From a virus, in IMG/VR virus record IMGVR_UViG_3300021962_007334, positions 1 through 30,003 of that record: DNA of 30,003 nt, one strand, 5' to 3'. The notes beneath the pieces are model-generated. The model was not told the DNA's origin, did not search any database, and saw only the letters and a program-made list of their open reading frames with translations. Below, piece by piece: positions 1-6,904 of the stretch; position 1 is the stretch's first letter, and each line of letters starts with the position of its first letter. Made by a program: the position numbers and the translations under genes.

Positions 1-755
1 CCTACTGGCATGCCAAGCGTGGACTCAAGTACGGTGAGAAAGATGCACTACAAGATGTTAAGAGCTGGATGGAACACCAAGCCTATTACTTAACAGAAGC
101 CACAGTCGAATTGGCCAAAGAAAGAGGTGCTTGTCAGCATAGCTCACATACCCGATACGGTCAAGGCGTATTCCCCTGGGAACTACGTGCTAAGGGAGTT
201 AATGAATTAGCAGACTTTGCTCCTGAACTAGATTGGGAAACTCTACGTACCAACATGAAACAGTATGGTGTTCGTAATGCAACCTTAATGGCCATTGCTC
301 CTGTTGAGTCTAGTTCAGTTGTAATTAACTCAACTAATGGAATTGAAATGCCCATGAGTCTTATTTCAGTAAAAGAAAGCAAGGCGGGATCATTTACACA
401 AGTTGTTCCTGAATATCACAAGTTAAAAAACAAATATCAAATGATGTGGGAACAGAAAGATTGTGATGGCTACATTAAGACCGCAGCAGTACTAGCAGCC
501 TATGTAGATCAGAGTATCTCAACCAACACGTTCTATAATCCAGCACACTTTGCAGATCGTAAAGTGCCAACCACATTGATTGCCAAGAACTTGATGCAAG
601 CACATGTATGGGGTTTAAAAACTTTCTACTATAGTTTGATTAATAAGCAAGGTAGTAAGGCAGTTGCCGAGCCCACTCCGGAAGTGCATTATAACGGATT
701 CCACAACGAAAGAGAAGTTATCGAAGACGACGACTGCGAGGCATGTAAACTATAA
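1..755 (+). CDS. nrdA: Ribonucleoside-diphosphate reductase, class Ia large subunit (C-terminal part, cut by window edge)
   Basis: This is the C-terminal end of the catalytic subunit that reduces ribonucleoside diphosphates to deoxynucleotides. The reading frame is open from base 3 with no stop, so the gene starts outside the window. The segment PVESSSVVINSTNGIEMP matches the NrdA stretch that reads SETSSQISNATNGIEPP in E. coli, and VDQSISTNTFYNP matches IDQSISANTNYDP. The protein ends in CEACKL, keeping the swinging-arm cysteine pair that passes electrons from glutaredoxin or thioredoxin to the active site. It overlaps the next gene by one base (TAATG). NrdB and a glutaredoxin follow, so the set is a complete Ia system. 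Identification is firm; only the missing N-terminus is unseen. Confidence 0.95.
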   Translation, partial: YWHAKRGLKYGEKDALQDVKSWMEHQAYYLTEATVELAKERGACQHSSHTRYGQGVFPWELRAKGVNELADFAPELDWETLRTNMKQYGVRNATLMAIAPVESSSVVINSTNGIEMPMSLISVKESKAGSFTQVVPEYHKLKNKYQMMWEQKDCDGYIKTAAVLAAYVDQSISTNTFYNPAHFADRKVPTTLIAKNLMQAHVWGLKTFYYSLINKQGSKAVAEPTPEVHYNGFHNEREVIEDDDCEACKL

Positions 756-1423
756 TGCTAGAAACAATATGTGATATTATGGTAGACGCTTACAAGCGTA
801 ACTGGATTACCAGTCGTGATGGCAATGTAAGCATACGTCATCACGATCGTGATCACTTTTACATTACACCAAGTGGTGTACGTAAACAAACTCTACAACC
901 TGATCAGTTTAAAAAAATTATAATTAAACCTCCTCATTCGTGGAATGAACCCGGAACAGGATTACTAGCCGAACGCTGGGGGTGGAAAGAAGATACCTAT
1001 ACTGATATTAGTGCTAACCTAAAGCCTAGTGGAGAAATTCCTTTACACTTTGGTTTGCAAAAACAAATGGGTCAACATGCTAGTGAAGTTCGTGTTGTTG
1101 TACATGTTCATCCTACTTACTGCATTGCCGCAATGCATGCCGGCATCGATCTTAGTACCGTTAGTGCAGCGTTCCCAGAACTTAATCGTTATACTCGAGT
1201 AGCACCCAATGTAGGAGATGTTCCTCCTATTAGCCAAGAACTTGCAGATCAATGCCATAAAAATTTGGAATTAGATCAAAATGGAAATATCGCCTATGAC
1301 ATTGTGGGAATTAAAGGACACGGGGTAGTTGCTATTGATACAAGTCCGTGGCGTGCCTATGAGCATATTGAACGATTAGAACATATTTGCAAGATAGTAC
1401 TTGCATCAGGAAATTATAAATGA
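755..1423 (+). CDS. Class II aldolase/adducin-family protein
   Basis: A 222-residue protein with the class II aldolase fold. Visible family marks are GNVSIR and ITPSGV near the N-terminus (phosphate-binding region), SGEIPLH around residue 95 with the Glu that acts as catalytic base in fuculose-phosphate aldolase, the Zn-binding pair HVHP, and a later GHGVVA holding the third Zn ligand. The family cleaves or epimerises sugar phosphates (L-fuculose-1-P, L-ribulose-5-P) or dehydrates methylthioribulose-1-P; the substrate cannot be read from sequence. It is wedged between nrdA and nrdB with a 1-nt overlap upstream and an ATGA overlap downstream, so it is co-translated with the reductase. That placement is odd and suggests a role in sugar or nucleotide metabolism during infection (inference). 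Confidence 0.85.
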   Translation: MLETICDIMVDAYKRNWITSRDGNVSIRHHDRDHFYITPSGVRKQTLQPDQFKKIIIKPPHSWNEPGTGLLAERWGWKEDTYTDISANLKPSGEIPLHFGLQKQMGQHASEVRVVVHVHPTYCIAAMHAGIDLSTVSAAFPELNRYTRVAPNVGDVPPISQELADQCHKNLELDQNGNIAYDIVGIKGHGVVAIDTSPWRAYEHIERLEHICKIVLASGNYK

Positions 1424-2520
1424 GCAAACAACAATACAACCTAAACACAAAGACAGACTACCTAAATCGTAAGATGTTTTTAGACCCAGCAGGTCCTGTA
1501 ACTATTCAACGCTTTGAAGAAGTAAAATATAAAAAAATTGCAGACTATGATGCAACAGCACGTGGCTTCTTTTGGCAACCAGAAGAAATCAGTCTTTCAA
1601 AAGATTCAAACGATTTTAAAGACGCCAGTGATGCAGTTAAACATATCTTTACTAGCAACCTGCTGCGCCAAACTGCTCTTGACAGTCTACAAGGTCGTGG
1701 TCCAACACAGGTATTCACGCCTGTGTGCAGCCTGCCAGAAGTTGAAGCATTAATGTATAACTGGGGCTTCTTTGAAACCAACATTCACAGCAAGAGCTAC
1801 AGTCATATCATTCGCAATATCTACAATGTGCCAAAAGATGTATTCAATACTATCCACGACACTAAAGAAATTGTCGACATGGCGTCAAGTGTGGGCAAGT
1901 ACTATGACCTACTGCATAGAATCAATTGCAGAAAAGAACTAGGTGAAGCAGTAGACGAATACGAACATGTCAAAGCAATTTGGATGGCATTACATGCTAG
2001 CTATGCTTTGGAAGCATTCCGCTTTATGGTATCATTTGCTACCAGCTTGGCAATGGTTGAGAACAAGATCTTTATTGGCAACGGCAACATCATTAGCCTA
2101 ATTCTACAAGATGAACTGTTGCACAAAGGGTGGACAGCCTACTTGATCAATCAGGTAATCAAGGAAGATGCTAGATTTGTCAAAGCCAAGCAAGAATGTG
2201 AAGCAGAAGTCTATGCATTGTATATGGACGTTATTCGTGAAGAGAAAGAGTGGGCTACCTATTTGTTTAAACTAGGTCCAGTGATCGGTTTGAATGCTAA
2301 TATTCTACGTGATTTTGTAGATTATACTGCTGTCGGAGCATTAAAAGATATTGGTATCAAATATAATAACCCTGCGCCAAAAACAACACCAATTCCTTGG
2401 TTTAACAAACACAGTGATACTAGCAAAAAGCAGACAGCTCTACAGGAATCAGAATCAACAAATTACGTTATCGGAGTCATGGGAGAAAATATTGACTACG
2501 ACGAATTGCCGGCTATATAA
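1420..2520 (+). CDS. nrdB: Ribonucleoside-diphosphate reductase, class Ia small (radical) subunit
   Basis: A 366-residue R2 subunit that carries the di-iron site and tyrosyl radical. Landmarks line up with E. coli NrdB: ALDSLQGR holds the first iron ligand (Asp88, E. coli Asp84), Glu119 and His123 match Glu115 and His118, and KSYSHIIRN holds the radical Tyr127 (E. coli Tyr122). YALEAFRF and QDELLH hold the later ligands (E204, E238 and H241 in E. coli). The first Glu-His motif reads E-T-N-I-H, one residue longer than the E. coli E-T-I-H. The C-terminus is acidic and ends ELPAI, as expected for the tail that docks on NrdA. The start overlaps the aldolase stop (ATGA). Confidence 0.96.
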   Translation: MSKQQYNLNTKTDYLNRKMFLDPAGPVTIQRFEEVKYKKIADYDATARGFFWQPEEISLSKDSNDFKDASDAVKHIFTSNLLRQTALDSLQGRGPTQVFTPVCSLPEVEALMYNWGFFETNIHSKSYSHIIRNIYNVPKDVFNTIHDTKEIVDMASSVGKYYDLLHRINCRKELGEAVDEYEHVKAIWMALHASYALEAFRFMVSFATSLAMVENKIFIGNGNIISLILQDELLHKGWTAYLINQVIKEDARFVKAKQECEAEVYALYMDVIREEKEWATYLFKLGPVIGLNANILRDFVDYTAVGALKDIGIKYNNPAPKTTPIPWFNKHSDTSKKQTALQESESTNYVIGVMGENIDYDELPAI

Positions 2521-2541
2521 TAGATATTAAAAGGAAGCACA

Positions 2542-2799
2542 ATGAACGCGGTAGTATGGAGCAAATATCATTGCCCTTATTGTGATCAAGCAAAAGCATT
2601 GCTGACACAAAAGGGTATTAAATTTGAAGAAAAGAAAATCGGTGATGGATACACCCGAGAAGAATTGTTAGAAGCAGTACCAACGGCTAGAACAGTTCCA
2701 CAAATTTTTCTAGATGGAAAATTAATTGGCGGATTTACAGAATTGAAAAAGCTACTCGAACAGTGGGATGGACAGGGATATGGAGATGGTGAACTTTAA
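2542..2799 (+). CDS. Glutaredoxin
   Basis: An 85-residue dithiol glutaredoxin with the thioredoxin fold. The CPYC active site is at residues 11-14, the cis-proline motif TVPQIF follows mid-protein, and the glutathione-binding IGGFTEL is near the C-terminus. Length is normal for a Grx of the E. coli Grx1/Grx3 or T4 NrdC type. Its position directly after nrdB, behind the ribosome site AAGGAAG, indicates that it is the electron donor to the reductase, recycling the CEAC pair at the NrdA C-terminus. It overlaps the next gene by one base. Confidence 0.94.
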   Translation: MNAVVWSKYHCPYCDQAKALLTQKGIKFEEKKIGDGYTREELLEAVPTARTVPQIFLDGKLIGGFTELKKLLEQWDGQGYGDGEL

Positions 2800-3116
2800 T
2801 GTTATTTAATAAACAAAAATTTGCAGTTGGCGACATTGTTAGTCTTAAACTAATTACCGGTGATGAGATCATGGGTAAGTTTGTAGAAGATGCAATGGGT
2901 TCTATTACACTGGATCGTCCAGTGATGTTGGCCATGATGCAAAAAGGACCAGCTATGGCTCCTGTACTACTAACGGTCAACCCAGACGCTAAGTTGACAT
3001 TTAATTCTGGTGCAATCATTACTATGGCAGAATCGGATCCAGAGGTTGGAAAGCAATATGTATTCCAAACTACGGGCATTCAGCCCGTAAGTGCTGGCAG
3101 TATTATAAAAAGCTAA
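2799..3116 (+). CDS. Sm-like (LSm) fold phage protein
   Basis: A 105-residue protein of unknown role. Residues 11-45 (VGDIVSLKLITGDEIMGKFVED followed by ITLDRPVML, quoted in parts) follow the Sm1 pattern: a hydrophobic strand, Gly-Asp in the turn, then a Gly-containing strand. Similar small Sm-like proteins occur in T4-like marine phages. The rest is hydrophobic and methionine-rich (LAMMQKGPAMAPVLL) with no catalytic motif. Whether it binds RNA like Hfq cannot be told from sequence. It is joined to the glutaredoxin gene by a 1-nt overlap (TAATG), so it belongs to the nrd operon by transcription. Confidence 0.7.
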   Translation: MLFNKQKFAVGDIVSLKLITGDEIMGKFVEDAMGSITLDRPVMLAMMQKGPAMAPVLLTVNPDAKLTFNSGAIITMAESDPEVGKQYVFQTTGIQPVSAGSIIKS

Positions 3117-3142
3117 ATTAGATCTTGTATTAGGAGAAATAA

Positions 3143-4117
3143 ATGCCGTATATAAAAGGTGGAGGTGCTCAGAAAGATAGTGGGCTTCCAGCTGTTGAAG
3201 ATGTATTTCACGCCAATGATGTCTATATCAATAATGTATTGGTGGCTCTTTGGCAAACTCCTCAGGCAAGTGCCGCCCTGGCGAAAGATGCACCGGTTGC
3301 ACAGGTCGCTGCTGAAGATTTTAATTCTTCTTTTCTTTCAACGGCTGCAAGTTTGCCACCGCAGAAGATACCAGACTTATCTGTTGAGAACAATATGGTT
3401 GAACAAGGATATAGGGGAACTCCTACTTCAACACTTTTAGTCAATCCAGAAACACAAACCACTGGAGCTGTTCCTACGGGAAAAGTAGAACCAGTAGAAG
3501 GTGATGGATTTGGCGGACTACTTATCCCAGAAGCTACACCTAGCGGAGATCCTCAAGACTTAGCCGAATGGTTAAGAGATCGGTTAGATGAAGGACGACG
3601 AGGAATGTGGAACAGAGTAAGTCCACCTGCTTGCCCTGCAAAAGACTGCGGGCCAGCTATATCACCAGGCAATCCGAATATCCTCAACATGTGGCGATCC
3701 ATTGGACTTAGTCAGTTTACCAATAACGATCAGACTGCTTGGTGTGCTGGCTTTATGAATTTTGCATTAAAACAATGTGGATACAAATGGCTTATAGATG
3801 CTTCGTCTTGGACTATTAGGAATAGCCCGGGAAAATACGGTGCAACCGCTATTCCATTGAACCAAGGACAGCCCGGAGACATTGCACTCTTTAGCTTTGG
3901 ACACGTGGCATTTGTATATCAGGCAGTTAATGGTACGTATAGTTTTGTTGGAGGCAATCAAGGAGGTGGTGAATTGACCGCTAAGAGTCCCAACAACAAT
4001 AACCCTGTAGCAAGTTGTGTTTCTGAAAGTTGGGCTTCAAAGGGTGCCCCTATTTGCAGTCCAAGTCTATATGGCAAAGCAGCATTAGTTGGCCTTTGGC
4101 GTCCTGGAAAGGTTTAA
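3143..4117 (+). CDS. PAAR-like tip domain plus CHAP/TIGR02594-type peptidoglycan peptidase
   Basis: A 324-residue protein with a clear ribosome site (TTAGGAG). Residues 1-45 (MPYIKGGGAQ, then HANDVYINNVLVALW) look like a PAAR-like spike motif with its VYINN signature. Residues 45-180 are a Pro/Ala/Thr-rich linker. The C-terminal part is a TIGR02594/CHAP-like cysteine peptidase or amidase: QTAWCAGFMNFAL gives the nucleophile Cys201, FGHVAFVY gives His254, and GGNQGG gives a likely Asn272. The family cleaves peptide cross-links of peptidoglycan. There is no signal peptide, so a virion-borne role (tail tip or spike digesting the wall during entry) fits better than a secreted enzyme. The PAAR reading is less sure than the peptidase. 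Confidence 0.75.
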   Translation: MPYIKGGGAQKDSGLPAVEDVFHANDVYINNVLVALWQTPQASAALAKDAPVAQVAAEDFNSSFLSTAASLPPQKIPDLSVENNMVEQGYRGTPTSTLLVNPETQTTGAVPTGKVEPVEGDGFGGLLIPEATPSGDPQDLAEWLRDRLDEGRRGMWNRVSPPACPAKDCGPAISPGNPNILNMWRSIGLSQFTNNDQTAWCAGFMNFALKQCGYKWLIDASSWTIRNSPGKYGATAIPLNQGQPGDIALFSFGHVAFVYQAVNGTYSFVGGNQGGGELTAKSPNNNNPVASCVSESWASKGAPICSPSLYGKAALVGLWRPGKV

Positions 4118-4118
4118 T

Positions 4119-4529
4119 ATGAAAAAGTTATTTTGGAACATATTAGGATTTATCAGTCTTGGACTTGCCTACGTGGGAGTCATTACCCCAGGCATGCCTT
4201 ACTCAATCTTTGTGGTGTTTGCAGCCTATTGCTTTAGTAAAGGCAGTGAGCGTATGCATCGTTGGATCTACAATCACAAACTGTTTGGACCGTTCCTAAC
4301 CAACTGGGGTGAGAAGCGTGTGTTCCCAACCAAGATGAAATATTTCATGTTAGCTATGATGACGTCAAGTTTAATCATTATGTTCTTCACAGGAGTTAAA
4401 CCTGTAGGCATTCTAAGCACTGCGGTGTTTATGGCATTGGTTGCTGTATGGGCATGGCGCTTTCCGGGTTCAGTAGAGGAACACAATCGTAGAAAAGAAC
4501 AAGGCGAGAAGATAGGTTGGATAAAATGA
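4119..4529 (+). CDS. YbaN-like inner-membrane protein (DUF454)
   Basis: A 136-residue membrane protein if read from ATG 4119, just after the previous stop; an in-frame upstream start at 4089 would overlap the preceding gene more. It shows the DUF454/YbaN pattern: a first membrane segment, GVITPGMPYSIF (LP.LPT-like turn), AAYCFSKGSERMHRWIYNH, then FGPFLTNWGEKR, and two further hydrophobic segments. The family is widespread in bacterial inner membranes with unknown function; it is unusual in phages. The stop overlaps the next start as ATGA. Confidence 0.8.
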   Translation: MKKLFWNILGFISLGLAYVGVITPGMPYSIFVVFAAYCFSKGSERMHRWIYNHKLFGPFLTNWGEKRVFPTKMKYFMLAMMTSSLIIMFFTGVKPVGILSTAVFMALVAVWAWRFPGSVEEHNRRKEQGEKIGWIK

Positions 4530-5176
4530 CAAACACATTTAAAGTAACTCCATTATTTGGCACACCACTGTATCAAACTAATTTAGGAACTCTAGACAAA
4601 TCCATGAGAGAGTTTATTGAAAATTTAGAATACGAACGTATGCCAGCAGATAATGGAGATTACTCTGTTAACAAATACATTTTAAATACTCCAGAGCTAG
4701 CGCCATTAAAAGCCAAGATCATGAAGGCTGCAGACAATTTCATATACACAGTATTAGATGTAAAGCGCAATATGAATTTTCAAATGGAAAATAGTTGGGT
4801 CAATAGACACTACACCGGAGACTATTCAGGCCAACACTATCACGGAAACAGTCTAATTAGCGGTGTTTACTATATCGATACCGACGGTGATACTGGTGCA
4901 TTTATCTGCCACAAAGACAAGGGACAATATAATCTTTGGACGGAAACAGTTAGAGTAGACTTTAACTATCAAGATCATGCAGACGACGCCAAGTTAAATT
5001 TCTTTAACGCCGATGCTTGGGGAATATTTCCTGCAAAGAATGATTTGATTATGTTCCCTTCGTTAATGACACACTCCGTTGAAGAAAACGAATCAGCAAA
5101 AGTTCGATACAGTCTAGCCTTTAATCTGTTTCCAAGAGGCACAGCAGGTGGACCGATCAACACACTAACGGTATAA
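4526..5176 (+). CDS. Putative 2OG-Fe(II) oxygenase (TIGR02466 type)
   Basis: A 216-residue double-stranded beta-helix protein. HYHGNSLISGVYYI (His104, His106) and FPSLMTHSVEEN (His183) supply the candidate iron ligands, and VRYSLAFNLFPRG (Arg194) the 2-oxoglutarate-binding arginine. This matches the TIGR02466 family, common in marine phages, which is thought to hydroxylate an unknown substrate using O2, Fe(II) and 2-oxoglutarate. Start chosen at ATG 4526, which overlaps the upstream stop as ATGA; an in-frame TTG at 4517 is possible but less likely. The substrate is unknown. Confidence 0.82.
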   Translation: MTNTFKVTPLFGTPLYQTNLGTLDKSMREFIENLEYERMPADNGDYSVNKYILNTPELAPLKAKIMKAADNFIYTVLDVKRNMNFQMENSWVNRHYTGDYSGQHYHGNSLISGVYYIDTDGDTGAFICHKDKGQYNLWTETVRVDFNYQDHADDAKLNFFNADAWGIFPAKNDLIMFPSLMTHSVEENESAKVRYSLAFNLFPRGTAGGPINTLTV

Positions 5177-5180
5177 AACT

Positions 5181-5432
5181 ATGAGCAAAATAACACTTGA
5201 ACAATTGGTAGAAATTGCCGCAGAAGTAGAAGCAGGCGATCCTACAGATTGGGGCAAGCTAGCAGTAGGACAGCAAGAAGCATTCAAAATGATCGGTACA
5301 AGTATACTTGACATGTTCGACAAAGAAGTGTATACTGAAGATGACAAGTTAATAATGCTGGCAACTATTACCAAACTAACAGTGGAAAATATGTTGCTTA
5401 ATTTAAAAATTATGTCAGCAAACGATAAGTAA
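5181..5432 (+). CDS. Conserved small phage protein of unknown function
   Basis: An 83-residue, acidic, probably all-helical protein (ITLEQLVEIAAEVEAGDP, then WGKLAVGQQEAFKMIG). No catalytic motif, signal peptide or membrane segment is visible. It follows the oxygenase after 4 nt and is the last gene before the tmRNA acceptor piece, which begins within a few bases of its stop. I do not recognise the family. Confidence 0.7.
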   Translation: MSKITLEQLVEIAAEVEAGDPTDWGKLAVGQQEAFKMIGTSILDMFDKEVYTEDDKLIMLATITKLTVENMLLNLKIMSANDK

Positions 5433-5516
5433 TTAAGAATTGTTGTAATCCCTTCAAAGCGAAGGCGTTGCGGACCCGGGTTCGACCCCCGGCAGGTCCA
5501 CCATAAGGAGATTAGT

Positions 5517-5585
5517 ATGGACACAGGATATACCACCTTAATCGGTTTTATCTTCGTTGCTATAGTATTTCTAGTCATTTTATGA
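5517..5585 (+). CDS. Tiny membrane peptide ORF inside the tmRNA intervening segment
   Basis: An ATG at 5517 preceded at 6-nt spacing by AAGGAG encodes 22 residues: MDTGYTTLIG followed by a strongly hydrophobic stretch (FIFVAIVFLVIL). The stop TGA ends one base before the mature 5' end of the tmRNA coding piece (5587), and the ribosome site begins two bases after the CCA end (5503). It therefore fills the intervening segment that tmRNA processing removes. A single membrane span is predicted by eye. The strong ribosome site and hydrophobic content argue for a real gene, but at this length chance cannot be excluded. Confidence 0.5.
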   Translation: MDTGYTTLIGFIFVAIVFLVIL

Positions 5586-5671
5586 TGGGCCTGTATTGGC
5601 TTCGACGTGGCGAGATAGTAGAGACGGCAACACAGTAGGCGATGACTGTAAATCAAGCAAAAAACGTAAAT

Positions 5672-5758
5672 GCAAACGCAGATACATTTGACTTCAGCGC
5701 AATGAGCTTCACTGGAAATTCTGTTTCCGGCAAGAGCAAAGTTGCCCTAGCTGCCTAA
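5672..5758 (+). other. tmRNA tag reading frame (28 codons)
   Basis: The resume codon is GCA at 5672, in the same context as E. coli (CAAAAAA...GCAAAC). The frame gives a 28-residue tag that begins ANADTFDF, continues through SAMSFTGNSVSGKS and ends KVALAA before TAA at 5756. The ALAA end is the ClpXP/ClpAP degron. E. coli's tag is about 10 residues, so this one is long. The resume position is inferred by homology. Confidence 0.85.
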
Positions 5759-5804
5759 AAAACAGCGGTCCGAGGTAGTTATACCTTGTCATCCAAAATA
5801 GCAG

Positions 5805-5828
5805 AAAGCACCTTCGGGTGCTTTTCTT
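5805..5828 (+). terminator. Rho-independent terminator of the tmRNA gene
   Basis: A perfect 8-bp stem AAAGCACC/GGTGCTTT with a TTCG tetraloop is followed by TCTTTT. It sits about 45 nt after the tag stop and ends the tmRNA transcript. Confidence 0.88.
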
Positions 5829-5860
5829 TTGGTAATATTTCTAAATTATCGTGTCGAAGT

Positions 5861-5903
5861 TGTGCGTGTACGCACATGTTTTGTTTGATAGTTCGTGTAT
5901 AAT
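5861..5903 (+). promoter_or_regulatory. Promoter with upstream palindrome for the DUF4214-type gene
   Basis: TATAAT at 5898-5903 has no good -35 at 17 bp (CATGTT). Instead an inverted repeat TGTGCGT-GT-ACGCACA occupies 5861-5876, just upstream of the -35 position, where an activator or repressor could bind. The gene starts at 5936 behind AAAAAGGAAA. Function inferred from position only. Confidence 0.5.
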
Positions 5904-5935
5904 GGTAGGATCATATTATTTAAAAAGGAAAAATT

Positions 5936-6835
5936 ATGACAACAACAATCACAATCAAAGATAAACCAATCAATGCAACCTATCAAAACGTCACAGGGTT
6001 AACAGGCGGTGCAGGAGTTGACGCAACATTTGATGTCACAAAAACTAACGGAACATATTCTGTTGTATTAGACAGTCTTGCTGCCAGTGCCGGCACAGGT
6101 TATGTAGCAGGCGATACAATTACTCTTGCTGGTACAGCATTAGGTGGCACAGTTGCCAACAACTTGATCGTTACAGTGGCCACAGTTGGTGCTGCTGGTA
6201 AGGTTGCTACATTTGGTGTAGTGGGTACAGGACGAGTAGGCGACGGAACTGTTGATGTTCAAGTCGATGTAACAGGCACAACAGCTGTCGACACTTACGC
6301 AGTCGGCGGTGCCAGTACAGAGTACACTATTACTAAAAATGCTAGCGATATCACAATGTCAAGCACACTGGCAACTAACGTAGCATTTAAACTTGCTGAT
6401 CACGAGCGTGTGGTCTTTACTGATAAAGCTATCGCCTATGATGCTGCAGGTCGAGCAGGTGATGTCTATGCTTTGTTAGCGGCTGCATTAGGTACCACAG
6501 ATGTAACGAACTCATACAAAGGCATCGGAATTCATCTTGCCGACGCAGGTTGGACTAACAAACAACTGGCTGAAGCTCTACTGGCTACTGATACATACAA
6601 GGCAGATGCAGGTGGAGTTAGCGATGAGACATTCATCAAGCATGTTTATAAAAATGTAATGGGTTCAGATGCTACACTAGCCGAAACACAGAATCTGTTA
6701 AATTGGATGCAGGGCAACAATTATAGCCAAGCTGATGTTTTAGTTGCTGCCAGTGAATTGGCAACTTTTGAAACAGCAATCGGCCTAGTAGGACTAGCTA
6801 CTACAGGAATCGAATATATTCCGGTGGTAGTTTAA
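5936..6835 (+). CDS. Gly/Ala/Thr-rich surface or structural protein with DUF4214-like C-terminus
   Basis: A 299-residue protein. The N-terminal 150 residues are rich in Gly, Thr, Val and Ala and beta-strand-like (ASAGTGYVAGDTITLAG, then GTVANNLIVTV), resembling the YxxGDT(I/L)T beta modules of phage fibres and adhesins. Residues 155-190 (HERVVFTDKAIAYDAAGRAG) and 220-290 (DETFIKHVYKNVMGSDAT, then LLNWMQGNNYS) follow the DUF4214 pattern found in S-layer, RTX and adhesin-like proteins. There is no signal peptide, consistent with a virion protein. It is a monocistronic unit with its own promoter and a strong terminator. Exact role unknown; a fibre or head-decoration protein is a guess. Confidence 0.7.
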   Translation: MTTTITIKDKPINATYQNVTGLTGGAGVDATFDVTKTNGTYSVVLDSLAASAGTGYVAGDTITLAGTALGGTVANNLIVTVATVGAAGKVATFGVVGTGRVGDGTVDVQVDVTGTTAVDTYAVGGASTEYTITKNASDITMSSTLATNVAFKLADHERVVFTDKAIAYDAAGRAGDVYALLAAALGTTDVTNSYKGIGIHLADAGWTNKQLAEALLATDTYKADAGGVSDETFIKHVYKNVMGSDATLAETQNLLNWMQGNNYSQADVLVAASELATFETAIGLVGLATTGIEYIPVVV

Positions 6836-6842
6836 CCAATAC

Positions 6843-6870
6843 AAAATAGGCTCTTTGGGGCCTATTTTTT
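6843..6870 (+). terminator. Rho-independent terminator
   Basis: The stem AAAATAGGC/GCCTATTTT with an 8-nt loop (TCTTTGGG) runs into a T-tract of ten bases. It lies 8 nt after the stop at 6835 and ends that transcript. Confidence 0.9.
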
Positions 6871-6890
6871 TTGACTGGAGCATGTATCAC

Positions 6891-6898
6891 TATAAGTA
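6891..6898 (+). promoter_or_regulatory. Late-promoter-like octamer directly before the nitrilase gene
   Basis: TATAAGTA differs by one base from the T4 late consensus TATAAATA. In T4 the octamer spans -13 to -6, which would place +1 at 6904, one base before ATG 6905. No Shine-Dalgarno sequence precedes this ATG. A near-leaderless message is implied but untested. Confidence 0.4.
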
Positions 6899-6904
6899 GT
6901 GTAC

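Larger units (their letters stand above)
5440..5803 (+). ncRNA. ssrA: Circularly permuted two-piece tmRNA (transfer-messenger RNA)
   Basis: tmRNA frees stalled ribosomes and tags the nascent peptide. The parts are in permuted order. The acceptor piece comes first: GCGGACCCGGGTTCGAC and a T-arm (CCGGG/CCCGG) run into acceptor strand CAGGTCC (5493-5499), discriminator A and encoded CCA (5501-5503). After 83 nt comes the usual tmRNA 5' end (5587: GGGCCTGTATTGGCTTCGAC). GGGCCTG pairs with CAGGTCC over all 7 positions, including the third-position G-U pair that is the alanine identity mark of tmRNA. A PK1-like hairpin (ACAGT/ACTGT) and the tag frame follow. The E. coli counterparts are GGGGCTGATTCTGGATTCGAC and GCGGACGCGGGTTCAAC. 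Permuted genes are known from alphaproteobacteria, some cyanobacteria and some betaproteobacteria; the product is cut into two base-paired RNAs. The outer 5' and 3' limits are approximate. Confidence 0.93.

Noticed and set aside
5430-5503. An ordinary tRNA gene ending in CCA
   Set aside because: The T-arm and CCA end are present but no 5' acceptor strand, D-arm or anticodon arm precedes them; the acceptor strand pairs with 5587-5593, so it is the tmRNA acceptor piece.
5165-5656. 163-codon open frame on the minus strand
   Set aside because: It runs antisense through the 83-residue gene, the tmRNA acceptor piece and the start of the coding piece, all better supported; no ribosome site is seen.
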